From Lagopus muta (lineage: Eukaryota; Chordata; Aves; Galliformes; Phasianidae): a DNA stretch of 64,000 nt. The notes below the pieces were generated by a model that saw only the letters and a program-made list of their open reading frames with translations, did not search any database and was not told the origin of the DNA. The position numbers and the translations under genes were made by a program. Shown piece after piece: positions 25,200 through 38,888 of this stretch. Numbering within the stretch: position 1 is the first letter of the stretch; the number at the start of each line of letters is the position of its first letter. The stretch is from assembly GCF_023343835.1 (NCBI RefSeq), contig NC_064439.1:29923933-29987932 (forward strand). Reading direction: 5' to 3'.

Positions 25200-25700
25200 C
25201 GCAGCCAGGGCCCATTCTCTATTGTGTGTTCAGCTCCTGGGAAGGAGGGAGGCCGCTGACAGCTTCTGGGGTGCAGGGGAGCAGAGGTGTGGCGGCTGGG
25301 TCAGGGAGGCAGCGTGCAGGGGAAAGGCGAGCCGGCAGCGCCACAAAGATGAACTCTGCGGCGGGGAGCAGCGAAGGCTTGAAATCTGCAAAAAATGGGG
25401 CACAAATTGCCACGGGGAAGCGATAAAGGATTGTGCAGTAGCGCGGCTTATAACCTTTTAACAACTGCGATATGAATTAAAAGAACAATCGGACAGGGAT
25501 GGCGGATGAATAATTCATATTGGAAAGTGGATGAAATCCAAGTCAGAGCTAAACGTGCGCGGCTAATGTATGTTATTTACATCTGTGCACTAACCCCTCT
25601 GAGTGCGCCAGATTGTGATGTGGTCACAGCAGCCGCTGCACCCAGCACACCAGTCAGGAGGCACGAGCCTTCCTCCTGTGCACAGTGGGCTTAAGCTTAA
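25200..25700. promoter_or_regulatory. Small CpG-rich island in AT-rich DNA
   Basis: Roughly twenty CpG dinucleotides fall between about 25250 and 25570, far denser than elsewhere in the window. The segment passes into AT-rich, motif-like sequence ('aataattcatattgg' near 25509, then 'gtgcgcggctaatg' near 25555). It could be an orphan CpG island acting as a distal promoter or enhancer, or the start of an unseen transcript. Short open frames on both strands overlap it, none with a recognisable domain. Confidence 0.35.
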
Positions 25701-28239
25701 ATAGAGAGTGATTAATAAGTATATGTTTTCCCAAAAGAAGGTGTGTTTGCCACATGTCACATTGCGCAGAAGAAGCCCTTCTTGGAGGACTGGCAGTGCT
25801 GTAAGGCTAGGTCTCTCTTCTGGAGACCAGAGGGCTCTCCAGGTGCCTCCTCTGCTGCATGCTAGTGCTTGGCACATCTGGACAGAGGCAGAGAAACAAC
25901 TTGATGAGCTGAAAAAATCATCTCTGGGAAAGCACTGGAATGATCCTTGCCCCCTCTGCTCCTCCTGGCTTTGAGATGGCTTAGCAGGATGCTGTGATTT
26001 TCAAGGGACCTTAGAGGGAGCTGTATTTCCCCTCTGACAGTTTGCTCCTCTCTGTACAGTATCTGAAAACTTCCTGAATTAAAATTATCAGATGGCATTA
26101 GAGTGTTCGAGCCAACAGTTCTCTGTGCAAACTTCTTTTCTCTCTATCTTCCATAGCAGAAATCTTTCTGTTTTGCTTTTCTTTCAGTGTGGGGATGTCT
26201 GACATTTAGTGAAATTTAATAATAAGATTTGTTGGACATTTTATACTTGTAAGTTGCAGCTTTGGTAAGATAATAGATAATTAGCCGATAGTAGAGCTAT
26301 TTTACTCCCAGTTTTCTACCCATATTACGGGTCTAAATAAAATATGTAGATACTGGGAGACATCAGCACAAATTTCACCAAACACCACTTGGGTGAAGAA
26401 GTTCAGGTGTAATTATCATCCTTGTTTTCATTTGCTTGATCTCAGAATTTAAAGCCACTTAAATCATTTTCCTCATGTTTTTCTTCTCTGTGTGAGTTAG
26501 CTTAAAGAAAAGAGCACAAGGGAGAAAAATGTTCCAATGAGATCTTCACCTGCAGCAGAAGCATGAAAAATGCCGTCAACATGCTCCTGGTGAGTCCTCT
26601 GGAAGCAATACAGATGCAATGCAGTCATTAAAGTTCCTCTGTTTGGATTGTAATGGCTCAATGAAAACGTCTGAGCCAGTGCCTTAGGCCTTTTAAGAAT
26701 ATTTAAGATGCACTGAAGTGTGTCCTGCCTTGGTACACCTTGACACAATGTTGCAGTCCCTCCAGTGAGGATTGACAAGTCTGGATAAAAACAACAACTG
26801 AGACATAGCAGAACAATAACAAAAATGCCTCCCTGAAGTACTGACACTGACAGCTTGATAGAATTAAAAAAAAATAAAAATAAAAAAATTTTAAAAAGTC
26901 ACCAAAATGTCTTACAGGCATGAATAAATGAGGTTTACAAGCACTTGTGAGAGAGAGCTTGTAATGTTTATCCTGCTTTGCACTGTTGACAGGGAAAGGC
27001 TGAGCATGAGTAACAAGCCCAGCCCTGACCAGTGGGGCAGTGCCACTGTAGCCCTGGTCCTGCCTTCTCCCAGGCTGAGCGATCAAGTATCAGGGAGAAA
27101 CGCCTCTTTACTGCATATCCTGATGTGTCCTCTATGCAAACTAAGGCCCTGGGTTCTAACAAACAGCTCCACGTACGACCAGGTGCCAGCAGTTACCTGA
27201 GTGCCTTTTAGACCTGGTCTTCCAGTGCTGTGTTCGAGTTTATGGAGTATGCAGACCCTCAGAGTATAGGGTTTGGTACCTGGATAGGGAGAGCTCAGGT
27301 CTGAATGTCCGTACTTCTAGTACCTGTCTTGTTTGAAACAAGGAGGATGAAACATAAATCTGGAAAGAGGACTAGATGATTGAGCAGACCTGGGCTGAGA
27401 TTTCTGAATATGTGATTTCAGCTCACAGAACTTCTTCCACAGTTATTAGATATATCTGAAAACAAGGCTGACTGCACTTAACTATAACTTAGAACAGCAG
27501 AATTATCAGGTGTTCTTGTAATAAGATACATTCAAATTTCCATTTCTTTTAATAAAAGACACAGTAAGAGTAGGGGAGTTTGTTGACCCCTTTGCATCAC
27601 TATTCATACTGCCAGCATAAAGGCACAAAGACGTATGAAATTAAGAACTCAGATGGGAATTACTCTGATGACAGACTCTCACACTGAAAGCTTGTTACGT
27701 TTAGGAAATTCTTGATATCTCCATAGTGCAGCAATTGATTCCAATAATTTGTTGTCACATTTTTTTTTAAATATAGATAATTCAGTTTTATGAAACAAAT
27801 TTGACAGAAGATGCTGTTTACCAAATCATAACGCTATTTTTAAAGCTGCTAATTCAAACATTATGTGTGATATTCTGTATAGGATGTGATATTGAAAGGG
27901 TTAAGCTTTTCTGACTTTCAGATACAATGAAATTATGACAGGAAGAAAATTGTGCCATTTTAGCATGAAAATGCTTGTACAAATACTGTCGTTCCTTCCT
28001 TCTTACTTTCTTTATAATGCCTCAACGATAGCTAAGATGACAGACATTTGACAGGTATCTGTAAGCATACAACCCAGGCAGCTCATTAAAGTTTTTCTTT
28101 CTATGCATCAGCTTTCACAAAGGCAAAAACCCATTAGCATTGACTATTTTGCAGATTAGAAGAATTAAGGGCTTCAAACGTTGGCTTATACCAAGCAATG
28201 TCATTTGTGAAGTGATGTTTGCTTTATTATTTCCCTTTC
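25701..28239. other. Unique noncoding stretch
   Basis: No gene recognised. An A/T-rich low-complexity tract lies at 26865-26900. The overlapping minus-strand frames of 116 and 127 codons (26497-27086) have no motifs and overlap each other in different frames, so they are treated as chance. Confidence 0.5.
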
Positions 28240-28620
28240 TCTCCCTCTGAAACCAGACTGACATGACTTTAGCTCAACGTAGGGCGTAATGTGCAAACCA
28301 AAGGACTGGCTCACCGATGAAAAGAAACACATTCCCTTTTATACATGACTGGAATGGCAAAAAGGGGAGACTTTACATGTACTATTTAGGCTCATTAGAG
28401 TACTGATTATGATAGTTCTCCGGTGTAATCTTTAATCGACTTTGACACTAGATTTGCCCCGTTACAAATCCTGTCATGCAAATTAAGTCATTTGTGTTGT
28501 TTGATATGGAAAGATCTGCTATGAAATGAAAGATTAGTTCACAGATGAGGCACCAGAGACTGCTGCCCTTGTGCACCATGCAACTGATTACAAGGATGAG
28601 AGCATCCATTTTTACACTGC
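28240..28620. promoter_or_regulatory. Candidate ancient regulatory element
   Basis: A repeat-free block with retained CpGs near 28278, 28285, 28315, 28421, 28437 and 28460, and an octamer-like ATGCAAAT (28477-28484) within 'catgcaaattaag'. Any regulatory role is inferred from composition alone. Confidence 0.27.
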
Positions 28621-29523
28621 TGTTAACATTTGGGAAAGAAGATTAAATTAATGTAGTTTATTTCCTTCTTTCTGCCTGCAGTTATTTTAAATAAGATTTC
28701 ATAACATCTATTTTTATAGTAAACAAAATTGGCAAAGCGGGTTAAATGCAATGAACCATCAGTTCAAATACAGAAACATATTTTTTGGAGGCAACATGGA
28801 TGGTGGCTTGAATATTTTTTTATGCCCTTGAATGAGATATGTTTTTCTATTACTAATCAGATGGCAAGGATTTTGCCATTGTGTACCAAACAACAAAAAA
28901 CTACTGTACATTTTCATGAGCTAAAACCCCATTCTCTTAACTCATAAGATGTCTTTTACTATTGCTATTAGTTCTTATTGACTATATGTATCCTTGAATG
29001 CTTACATTGCTTTGTAGGGAAAACTCAAAGAGTATGGACTTCTCACTAATTTAAAACATGGTTAGAGCAGCAAATGCAAATGTTGCACATAGGCCTATTA
29101 AATGTATGTTTAAGAACAATTAACACTGCTGAGAAAAGATTCCAGGCTAACCAGAGCTCTTTCTATTAAAGCTTTTAGCTCTTCACATGCCCAATTGGCA
29201 GTGTGTGATTGGCATGGTACAGCTGATACACTTGGCCTTGATTCAGGCAGACAATTCCTTCCTAGTGGCAAAGGATACTGAAGTCTTTATAAGGAGAATT
29301 TGTTCTGGATGCTTGGATCAAGGTATTTTGGATGCTTACTTACTGTTAGTCTTTTCCTTTAAAAAAAAAAATCTTATCTTTATACTTTGAGCAGATTATC
29401 ACCTAATTTTTTTGTATTGCTTTTTTTTCTGTTTTATAACTATATGTTTAGAGAATTCACTAATTCATATTTTCATAACAGAAACGCTTCATATAATCTG
29501 TGTTATATTATCATGCAAATTAC
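28621..29523. other. Unique AT-rich noncoding stretch
   Basis: No gene, repeat or RNA recognised. Short A10 and T9 runs occur near 29361 and 29423. Confidence 0.55.
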
Positions 29524-29949
29524 TGTGAATGTTGCAGTTGGTTATGTTTCCCTTGAATGACCATGTGTGGCAGAAATGCTAAGTCATGGCTTGAACCAGT
29601 GATTGAGCACCTGGTGGTAAGGCAGGGCCAACCCAGAGGACTCAGGTGCATGCAATGCAATGCACCTGAGTGACTGGGAGTGCTAGAACCAGGATCCACC
29701 CCTTCCCAGACCACGTTTAATAGTCGGCAGTAGAGGAAGTGTATTTCTCTGGAGATTCTTGCGTACCTGAGGCCCTCTGAGGGTAAGTAGATTGGTGGGG
29801 TTTTGTTTGTTTGGTTTTTTTGTTTGTTTTTTGAATCTTTCACCTATGTTTATGTGTCTATGGGTGTTGTATTTGAGTAAATCCTTTCTTGCTTAGCCCC
29901 TAGGACTTTGCTACTATGCTGCTGTTGCTGTGCTTTCCTTTGTGTTACA
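29524..29949 (+). mobile_element. Probable LTR-like or other dispersed avian repeat
   Basis: A more G/C-balanced block that begins TGTG and ends TTACA, the usual LTR end pattern. It has a segment 'gagtaaatcctttcttgc' near 29874 that resembles the R/U5 region of some bird LTRs. A perfect inverted repeat lies at 29640-29671, and a donor-like GTAAGT at 29783-29788. The middle part resembles a dispersed chicken-type repeat from memory, but I cannot name the family. No target-site duplication is obvious at these ends, so the boundaries are uncertain. Confidence 0.35.
29640..29671. repeat. Perfect 12-bp inverted repeat, 8-bp loop
   Basis: ACTCAGGTGCAT and its exact complement ATGCACCTGAGT flank the loop GCAATGCA. 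It would fold as a hairpin in RNA or form a cruciform in DNA. Confidence 0.95.
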
Positions 29950-31099
29950 TCAAGATGTAAAGTGAAATGGTTCTCTAGCTGATCCTACTTCTGGATAATT
30001 TAAAAGGATTTTTAACCTTAGGTTCATCATGCTTATTTCTTGTTTGCTTTCTCCAAAGTGTTCTGTGATCTTTTATTTGCAAATGAGCAGGTGTAATCTG
30101 TTTTGAGTTTTTAGGAAAACTTTTAAGGATTAAACAGTTTTTCATGGGAATCTTAGGGAGGAAGAACCTTTGTAGTACACGGTTGCATTAAGTTGATAGG
30201 TTTTACAAATTGCAAGCTACCAGTGACCCAAATAGGTAATGTAATACTTTCCTTCTCAATTTAAGAATTAAATAATTGGAAGTAATCAAAGATATATGTA
30301 TTCTCTCTTATTGGTCAAAATATCATTGTATTTATGCAAAATGTGTCATTTTTTGTTTCCCCATGCTCATTTGCTTAAACTGCTTGTTGCTTCCTGCATT
30401 GTAGTAGCGGAGTCTATAAAATGTAGTAAGAAAAAGGTGTACTGTAGTTAAGTCATGCCACGAATGAATGCTGATATAAATCACTTCTTTATTTCCATGT
30501 ATGAATTGTGAATGTGAGCAATTCACGTTAATTTTATTAAAGTGTCTCAAAGTGGTCTTTTTAGTAAGGGTGAAGTTAAGCCTGGACATTATAAGCCTTG
30601 AGATGTGTTTGACTACTGCCTTGGCTGGCTGGAAAGAAATATTAATAAGAGGACTGCTAGCATACAAGGATTTTTTTTTTAAACACCAAGATAGTAATCA
30701 GAGTACACTAGTCAGGCCTATTAAACAACACAGTAATTCTCTGAGGAAAATGCTGAAAGCTCTATCTCTTAACTCTCTTTTAAACCAGTGAATTTTCCTG
30801 GAAGTGGAGTAGGTTAGATCATTTAACGTATATATTTTTCCCCTTCTGTGAGTGCTGCAAGTCTATTAATGACATCCTAGGGCACTATAAACCATTTGAA
30901 AAATGCGTTCAGATACTGAATGGCCCTGAGACTTTTCAAAGGCGTCAAAACTGTTTGAGTACTTAATTTTAATTTTGAGATAAACACCTATGGCTCTAAT
31001 GTGTCTTGTTTGCGTGCCTTTGGTATATTTGTCTAGGATGCTACTGTTTGTCTAAGAAACCGAAGTCTGTAAGATTTTCATCAGATATATTCTTCAAGG

Positions 31100-31103
<4 letters not shown>
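29950..31103. other. Unique AT-rich noncoding stretch
   Basis: Nothing gene-like. The pair of antisense-overlapping frames around 30332-30791 has no recognisable motifs. Confidence 0.55.

Positions 31104-31132
<29 letters not shown>
31104..31132 (+). repeat. Poly(A) tract, A29
   Basis: Twenty-nine A followed by A-rich decay ('cacaaaaaaccaacc'). No AATAAA signal or gene-like sequence precedes it, so it is treated as a simple repeat rather than a retrocopy tail. Confidence 0.9.
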
Positions 31133-33767
31133 CACAAAAAACCAACCAAACTCAAATGCTAGTTCTTGGCTTGCTACACTCAGCATGATCTGAGTGTGAG
31201 GTGAATAGACCTGGTTGCTTGGAGTCCCTCAGCACGGTTGGGTTGCTGCATAACGTGAAGATTAGATAGAACCTTCACCCCATGCTTTTTCCTTTTTAAT
31301 CCCTTCTGGAAGGCAGCTTCTCTACCTAGCTTTGTCTAGACAAAGGTGAGGAACCTTCTAACTTACAGCTTATATTTATGACTGATCTATAAACACTTGC
31401 ACTTGTGCCAGGTTTGTTATTTTTCTTCAAATGAAAACATAAAAAAAAAAAACAACCCTCCAAAACACATCTGTTCCATGATTGCTGTCCCTGGAGATGT
31501 TTGTTAACACTCCCATCATGTACTTTCCCTGATAGCACTATTCCTGCTGTCTTCCTTTTAGCCAAATGCATTTTGCATTGCTTCTGCAATGTTTTGTTGC
31601 CTTTTCTATCATAATGAAGTTTCTCACTGTGTATCATGCTTTACCAAAACTCGGGTAAAATGCATGTGGCACGTTTCCCTTTCCTAGAAAGATGGTAGCT
31701 AATAACATACATTTAACTGGTCATTTTTCTCAATTTATTTTTAATAAGCTGTGCTTCAGTGTATGCATTTTCCTCTTTTCTCTAATACTTTAATGGTGCT
31801 TTCCTCCAAATCTTCTCTCAAACACTTCATACACAAACACCTCAGACTAAGGGGATCAGATGCCTGTATACACTTCCTTAGTAGTGTGATCTCTCTTGAA
31901 ACTTCAAATCTTTCATTTCTCTCCTGATCATTAATGGATGGGCTGGTAAAACTAAACAACGTACAACATAATGCTCTTAACTGTCATACAAGGAGCTAAA
32001 TTCCCACTAGTAGGATAGTCTGTTTCATCTTTCTAGGTCATATGTTGGATGTTCTTGTCGTCTTCTGGTATTAAACATTTTCCTTGAGTATATTCTGACA
32101 TATAAACAACTAATTCTAGTTCTGAGATGTCAAAATTTGAATGACTAGCGATGTGCCCCTAGAATGTTTAATCAGCACTTCATTAAATTAGCACACCTTC
32201 AAGGCAGATTCAAACTGGCTTTTGCTGCCCTTGACAGTTCTGGTTCAGTATATGAGAGTTATTTCAGTTGCAGTATAAAGATGTTTCATACCAGCCTGGT
32301 ATTTCTTCATTTTATTGAAGCTGTTGAAGACACTTTGATTAGCTTTTTAGTTATGGTTAGAGGAAGTAATCAGATTTTTTTTTTTTTATTATTTAACTGA
32401 TCTTTCCTTAATTCTTACAGTTCTTACTTGGAAGGAATGTGCTATATTTTTATTGTGTATTTATTATATAACTCTAGGTAGATATCAATACAACTAAATT
32501 TTTTTACAATAAACACATATATTCTTTGTATAACCTACAGAACCACTTATGGTTGGCTTTTCATTATGTCTCTGGTTGGAAATAGGTAGAGGAGATGTAA
32601 AATGGTGGTGGATAGCAAATCCAGACTCTCTGATTGCTGTTTTCCATCACAAACAGTAGGAAAATGGTAGAAATGTTTGAAAGTGTGAGTATCCACCCAC
32701 TGACACATAATAAACGCTTGTGTCTCACTGGCCAGTGGAAAGCTCACCTTGAGGTACAGTGAGATGAAACTTTCTTCCTGCCAGATTGTGTTGTCCTTTT
32801 GTCATCTCTGCTTTCAGGAGATAATTTAATATTTGATTTTCGTTCTGTTTGCTGAGGAGACAATGTTGCTGTTTTCAACCACAATGCAGTTTCTAGGTTA
32901 GAAATTTTACAGCTCCTGAATTGATAATTACTTTTATCTTTCTAGACATATAGAAGATAAAGAAAATACATGTATTTTGGTAGAATCATACATACTTTTC
33001 CAAAGATTTGTGGTGTCCTTAAACATCTTAGTTGATAGAAAAAGAAATCCTGTAAATTGCACGCTTATTCTGTGTGATATGTATACAAAAACATACCATG
33101 AGACAGGATTTAATAGAAAAGTATATTGGCATAAACATAAAATAAATACAGTTGATACGAGTGCATGCTACTAACCGAGAGGATTAATTAAAATTTGAAC
33201 AGCAAACGTACCTTATAAATCCTTTTCCTCCAAGTACAATGTTTTGAGAACTGCTGTTAAGTCTCCAAGGAAACCACTGCTATTTGTGACTGTTTAGTGG
33301 TGGAAAAGTAATTTTTACCTGCTTTTCTAAGACTGACAAGTCATGACAGCTCTTAGAAGTCTGCAAATCGATTACTAGTCAAGCCTTGCTATATTTTTAG
33401 TTACTTTTTTTGTGTATTTAAGCTGAACTATGCTAGATCTCAGAAGTAGACAATTCACTCATTATTTGAAAAAAAAAAAAAAGGTACAATGGAGTATTGA
33501 ATGATTAAACATTCTAATGAAGTTAGCTATTAAGGTCACACAAATATTAGTTTGTTTATACATATTTAGTTTTCAAGCTGTAATGTAGTTGCAAAGTAGC
33601 ACAAACCACAAGGATGGACAGAGAACTTACGAAGCCATTGTAATCATGCAGATTTTTATCCAAAGTGCCAAGCATGAGTGAACGAAAATCTTTCTTTACT
33701 CTTAAATCAGCGAGAAATGGGATATTGGAGATATTTCATTTAAGTGTCGTGTTGGGCTACTGTGTAC

Positions 33768-33791
33768 TTTTTTTTTTTTTTTTTTTTTTTT
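33768..33791. repeat. Poly(T) tract, T24
   Basis: Twenty-four consecutive T with no associated element. Confidence 0.92.
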
Positions 33792-36700
33792 GTCTTCTGC
33801 ATTGCTGCTCAGCCTTGAGAACAGCAAAGGAAAGCTGCTGACATCCCTGCATTGTCAAAGCCAATTATTGTTTTCCCCACATGACAGCAGGGGTGAGATC
33901 AGAGCATTAAATGTCTGTACTAGACCATGCCAAATACATCCATCTAGCCTTGCACACTTTTTTTTAATGTTATGGCTGTTGTCCATGGAGTTCTGTAAGT
34001 ACAAGGCAAGCACACAGTGAGCTGTGCTCAGGATGTCTTCCTAATATCTGTTGGAGATATTCTTCTACAAAAGGTACAGAATTTCATAGTTTGGAATAGG
34101 CTTTTTTCTGTTAGTTTGGTCAAGATGGTCAAATCACAGAAACATTGCCCATCTTCAAGATGCAATTCAGAGATTGAAAAGGGAGCTTACTGTGAATTTC
34201 AGGAAAGCCAGGGATGTCTAAAAGCAGCGAATCTGGGATTCACCTGTAAGATTAGTAGAAAATACTCATATTCATGACTGTGAATGAGAATACTAGTAGA
34301 GGTATTGGTCATCACTCAGTTCCTACCCAACAAGAAAACCTGTATATCCTCTTTGCTTGTGTTTCCAAGTTACTTGGTGCCTCTGTAAGACTTGGTGTTG
34401 CCTTATAAGTGAAATTATTACTCAACACCTTGACCTCTTTGAAACCGTGAATTCTATGCAGCTCTGGTTAATATTTGCTGTAAAAATCTTATTGATCTTG
34501 TATCAAAAGATTTGTTTCTTTTGACCCCACCTGGAGTACTATCTGGAGTACTATCAAAATCAAATGACAGAGGTGACAAAGTAACATGGCTGTTAAGGAG
34601 AGAGGCAGTATTACTGGAGATGGAAACAGGAAAATCATTATTGTACAGAGGACTCTGGGTTAAATTCCCTCTTGCATAACCTGAACTTAGGGAAGAAAAT
34701 CTTGCTGTGGTTTTTTTTTTTTTTTTATACGTGAAATTGTGGCAATTTTTCTTGACTCCGGCAAGTTTATAAAGTGATATTCTTTATGACTCATTTTGCA
34801 TTTTTGTTATTTAAGTGGGAAGTCTAAAGTTGCTTTCAAGTCTGGTCTGATATACATAATTACAACTCATTAAATATATTCAAATCAACAATTGTTATTA
34901 AAGCTTTATCTGTATTTATCTAATTTGCTCTGTTTTTGACAATGTCAATTAATTTAAGTTGTATTCTGAAATATGCTCATGTTATATATGCACTGAATAA
35001 TCTTCCAAATCCAAATACTTATGAATTTCTAAGACTTGTTGATATGTGGCAGTTACATTAACAGTAACTTACTGAGGACAGTGGAATTGTGATAATTATT
35101 GGAACAAAAATAGGAGAGGGTTTACTCAAATCTCCAAGGAATCAGAGTGCCTCCCTTCATGAAGGCTTGGCTCATCGTTGCTCTCCCTTGTCATTTACAC
35201 CACTCCCTCAGGCCAACATATGTGTGCTTTTTTTACAGGCTTTTAATAAATGAGTCCTGAAGAGAAAAATTGTCAATTGATTTGAATGTTGGTGATAGAA
35301 AGAAAGTAGTTTGAACTTTCTCACTGGGTTTAGGTATAATTGAATGAGTTGGTTTAACAATCAGATAAGGAAAGGCCTGTGCCAGAAGCAAGTGACTCCA
35401 TTGGTCTGTTTGCAGGTTCAGATTACAGCCATTGCAGTCTCTGCTACCATCTTCTTCAGCACCAACCATCCACTTGAGCTCTGTAGTGGGAATGTGGCAC
35501 TATTCTAGAACTAGGCCTTTGGCTGAGCATATGGGGGCATCTGGATACCAAATAACTGGTCTGGTGTATCTGTCAAAAGCATGATGTTCTGGTTGAGCCT
35601 TGCATATATAGGATACTCATTATGTTCCTCAAAGGCAGCATGGAATAACATGAGTAATGAATTTATAAGCATTGCTACATAATCAGAAGAAAGCAAAGAT
35701 ATCGAAAGTCTCAAAATCAGTTGGTAAATATTAAACTTTTCCCTGTACCATACCCATGTCTTTGGAAATGCAAGTATTGACTGCGAAACTCATTCAATCA
35801 CGTTAATTCTTGCCTGTGTTGATTGTTATAGAGTTATCCCAGCCATAAATTCATCCAGTTGACTTTAGTGTAAATGCTTTTATGATTAAGGCCAGTACCT
35901 CTAGATACTGATAATGATACCTCTATCCCTGTAGCTATTTCTACAACAAAAGATGTCAGAAAGCCTTATAAAGCCATTAGTTCTGCCTCTTTGTTTTTCC
36001 TCACTTTGTGTCCATTAATGTTCACGTAAGGCAGTGTAGGCTGCAATGTCAGAAGCAAAGCATCCATTCAAGCATTCTATTCTTTTGTAGGCGTTGATGA
36101 AAAATGAAAACTCATAGTGTCTCGTATTGTGACAATGAAGAAATCACAATCAATCAGCTATTCTGTCCTTGCTTTTCTTATTTTTATTTATAAAATAATT
36201 TTCTAGTATTTACTTAAAGTTCTAGTCACTTGAAAAAGTAACAAGGCGATGTATAAATGGTGAAGGAAGACTTTAATTATTCTGGGAAGATCAAAGTTCT
36301 GGTTCATATTGTCTATTACTGATATTGAGACTAAAAACTAAGATTTATTGGACTTTGGTGGATGGGGTCTTTTCTATTCAAATGTTAAAGGAAGCTTCCC
36401 TTCCCACATTTGAGGGTCTTAGTGTGAATTTGGCTGATAGCACACAATTATGTCAACAAGTCAAAGAATGCACCATTAAGAAATTTAAAAAATCTTGTTG
36501 ATTTACACTCATAAATCTACAAACATATCCACTGAAAGTGAAAAAAGGAGGGTCAAGTTCTTTGTCTGGTAATGTCTACTTCAATGCTTCTTCCAAAACC
36601 ATACAACAGATTAATACCAAATTAATATCCTGTATTTCTTTTCAAGATCATATTTATTCTCTTTGTCTCCTTTCATATTCTAAGATTTCTCACCTTTCTG

Positions 36701-38844
36701 GTTCCACCCTGACCTGATCTGAATCATTACATAGCCATGTTTATGAAGTTGTTTTGGAGCTCAGAGATGCAATTCTACTGTGTAACATTAGAACAGATCT
36801 TGCTGGATGTGTTTTTAACCACTGCTAATTTGCAGATCAATAGCTACACTGCCAGTGGGATCAGACAAGAATATTATTTAGCTATACTGCATGTGCAGCC
36901 AGATCTCTTTTGGTTATATGAATACTTTACTGTTGCTGCCAGCTCCACTTGCTTACCCACTTATCAGTGATTACATCTGTCCCCAGTGTTGCCTGGCTCC
37001 TTTTGGGGACAGGCATTAGACTGCTTTCACATCTTTTCCACTGTGATTCCCAGACTTCTAGTGTACTGTAAAATATCCTTGTTTTCACTTGTCTGACATT
37101 GCCTTAGGTATAGTAATTCCCTCCCTTCCCCCCCAGATCCCAGTCATTGACTACAGAGGCATCCAGCATACTTTTTGTGACTGTTTTCTTTCTATGTTTC
37201 ATTCCAACATAACCAGAAAGACCACAAACAGAAAGCTTGTAAAGTGATTAAACTCATTTTCTTCATTTGCCATGGCGCCAGCTTGCTAAGTTCTTTATAG
37301 AAACTAGCTCAGTCATGTGGCAGGTTGAACTTGAGATTCCTGATGCAGATCATTATGCTCCCATAAATTATCTCGGGTCTACCTGAGCCAGGGCTGCATC
37401 CAGACACTGACAGCAGATATCTTACCTTTTCTCTCTTCCTTTCTTTGCTATCCTGTTCCACTTTGCTCCAACCTGCAGAATGGAGAATAAATTAATGCTT
37501 TGAACAGTTTATTTCATGTTTAGTGTAACAATCTTTGAAAGTACTCTCTACTTTTAGGTTAAAATGAATTTTAAATGAATTTCTCATAGTGTAGTCCAGT
37601 GAAGGGCAGGCAAGAGATGTATTCAAGTTGTCTTTATTAATTCATAATGTAATTTCATAAACTATTTCAGTGATCGTACAAGGTGGTGTTTACTTCAAAT
37701 GCATCTAGTTATACAGTTCATTACTAACTTTTAATGGAACTGATCACTGAAATAGAATCCTGAATAAACTTTCTTTTGATGTATTTATTACTTAAATCAT
37801 AAACTATGCATTCCTTGATAAAATTTTTACAAGATCCAACTGCAAATCCTCATGGAATTTCTGTTATAAAAATAATTGTAACTATTTAACACACTTTGCT
37901 AAAATCACGCATAGTGGTAGATATTATCAAGATATTCATCTTTAAGCTTGATTATTTTTTATTTTTCTAGAAAAAATGAAAGTAGTAAAACCAAAATGCA
38001 ATTTCTAGCTGTAGTCCTTGAAATCTAGATCAAATGACTTTAAACATTCTAGTTTTCAGTATTTCATGGGGGAAACTGCGTAACTTTCAGGGAACATTTG
38101 ATTTTATTTCACTTTTGTTTTTTTTTTTTTTTAACCAAACTTCTTGTCTATTTTGGCTTATATATATATTTGCACTTTATATATTTCCAAAGAACTATAA
38201 AATAGTTTATTTACATAAAATAAACATAGGTAGCAGTAACCAAGACGTAGTAGTTATTGTGCTGCTCTTGTGAGAGGCCAGCATCATATGAGGAGATGCA
38301 AAAATGATCCTATCATCTTCACAGGGTACCTGTTCCATTTATCTCACGGAATGGTGGAAGCTGAGAGCTAGAGGGAAGGAATTTTAACTTCCTTCAGAAA
38401 CATGTGACAGATTTCTAGGAAAATAAGTACTAGGATAAATAGAGGTTTCATACACACTTAAGAAAATGTTCAGCTTGGGACTTTGAGAAGAGTTTGCTTT
38501 TTTTCTGGGGAACGTTACTCAGCTTTATGTCTCCTTATAGAACCACTTGCACGAGAGCTTTCTTGAGTGGGGAAAAAAAAACAACATTATTTGTATTTCA
38601 AGCCTTTCATTTTATTAAGATATATCCTCTGAATTTCTGCCTAGCCTCCTATACACATTTTATTTTTAATTTTTCCTTTCTTTAAAAATAAATTCATTTC
38701 TTACTCGAATGACATTAGGGGAAAAAGGTAAGAAAACTCCGTTTGGAGAAACAAGATAAAAGCTAATAAAGTAATACTACTATTATATTTTCAGAAGGGA
38801 ATTGCCCCAAAAAATGTTTTAAGAATACTGGAGAGGACAGAATA

Positions 38845-38888
38845 TCAGATCTGGGGGGGGGGGGGGGGGGGGGGCGGCGAAGATCTGA
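38845..38888. repeat. G22 tract inside an 8-bp inverted repeat
   Basis: TCAGATCT at 38845-38852 and its exact complement AGATCTGA at 38881-38888 flank G22 (38853-38874) and CGGCGA. The G-run alone is long enough for G-quadruplex formation. Its length may be inaccurate because such tracts are error-prone in sequencing. Confidence 0.9.

Noticed and set aside
26497-27086. Overlapping 116- and 127-codon minus-strand frames
   Set aside because: They overlap each other in different frames and include low-complexity A/T sequence; no recognisable motif.
31000-31132. Possible processed pseudogene ending in poly(A)
   Set aside because: No AATAAA signal, no coding similarity upstream and no target-site duplication; also the retrotransposons here are CR1, which do not normally make poly(A)-tailed retrocopies.
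34531-34554. 12-bp perfect tandem repeat resembling a CR1 word ('ctggagtactat')
   Set aside because: Only this short word matches CR1; flanking sequence does not follow CR1 order, so no element is called.
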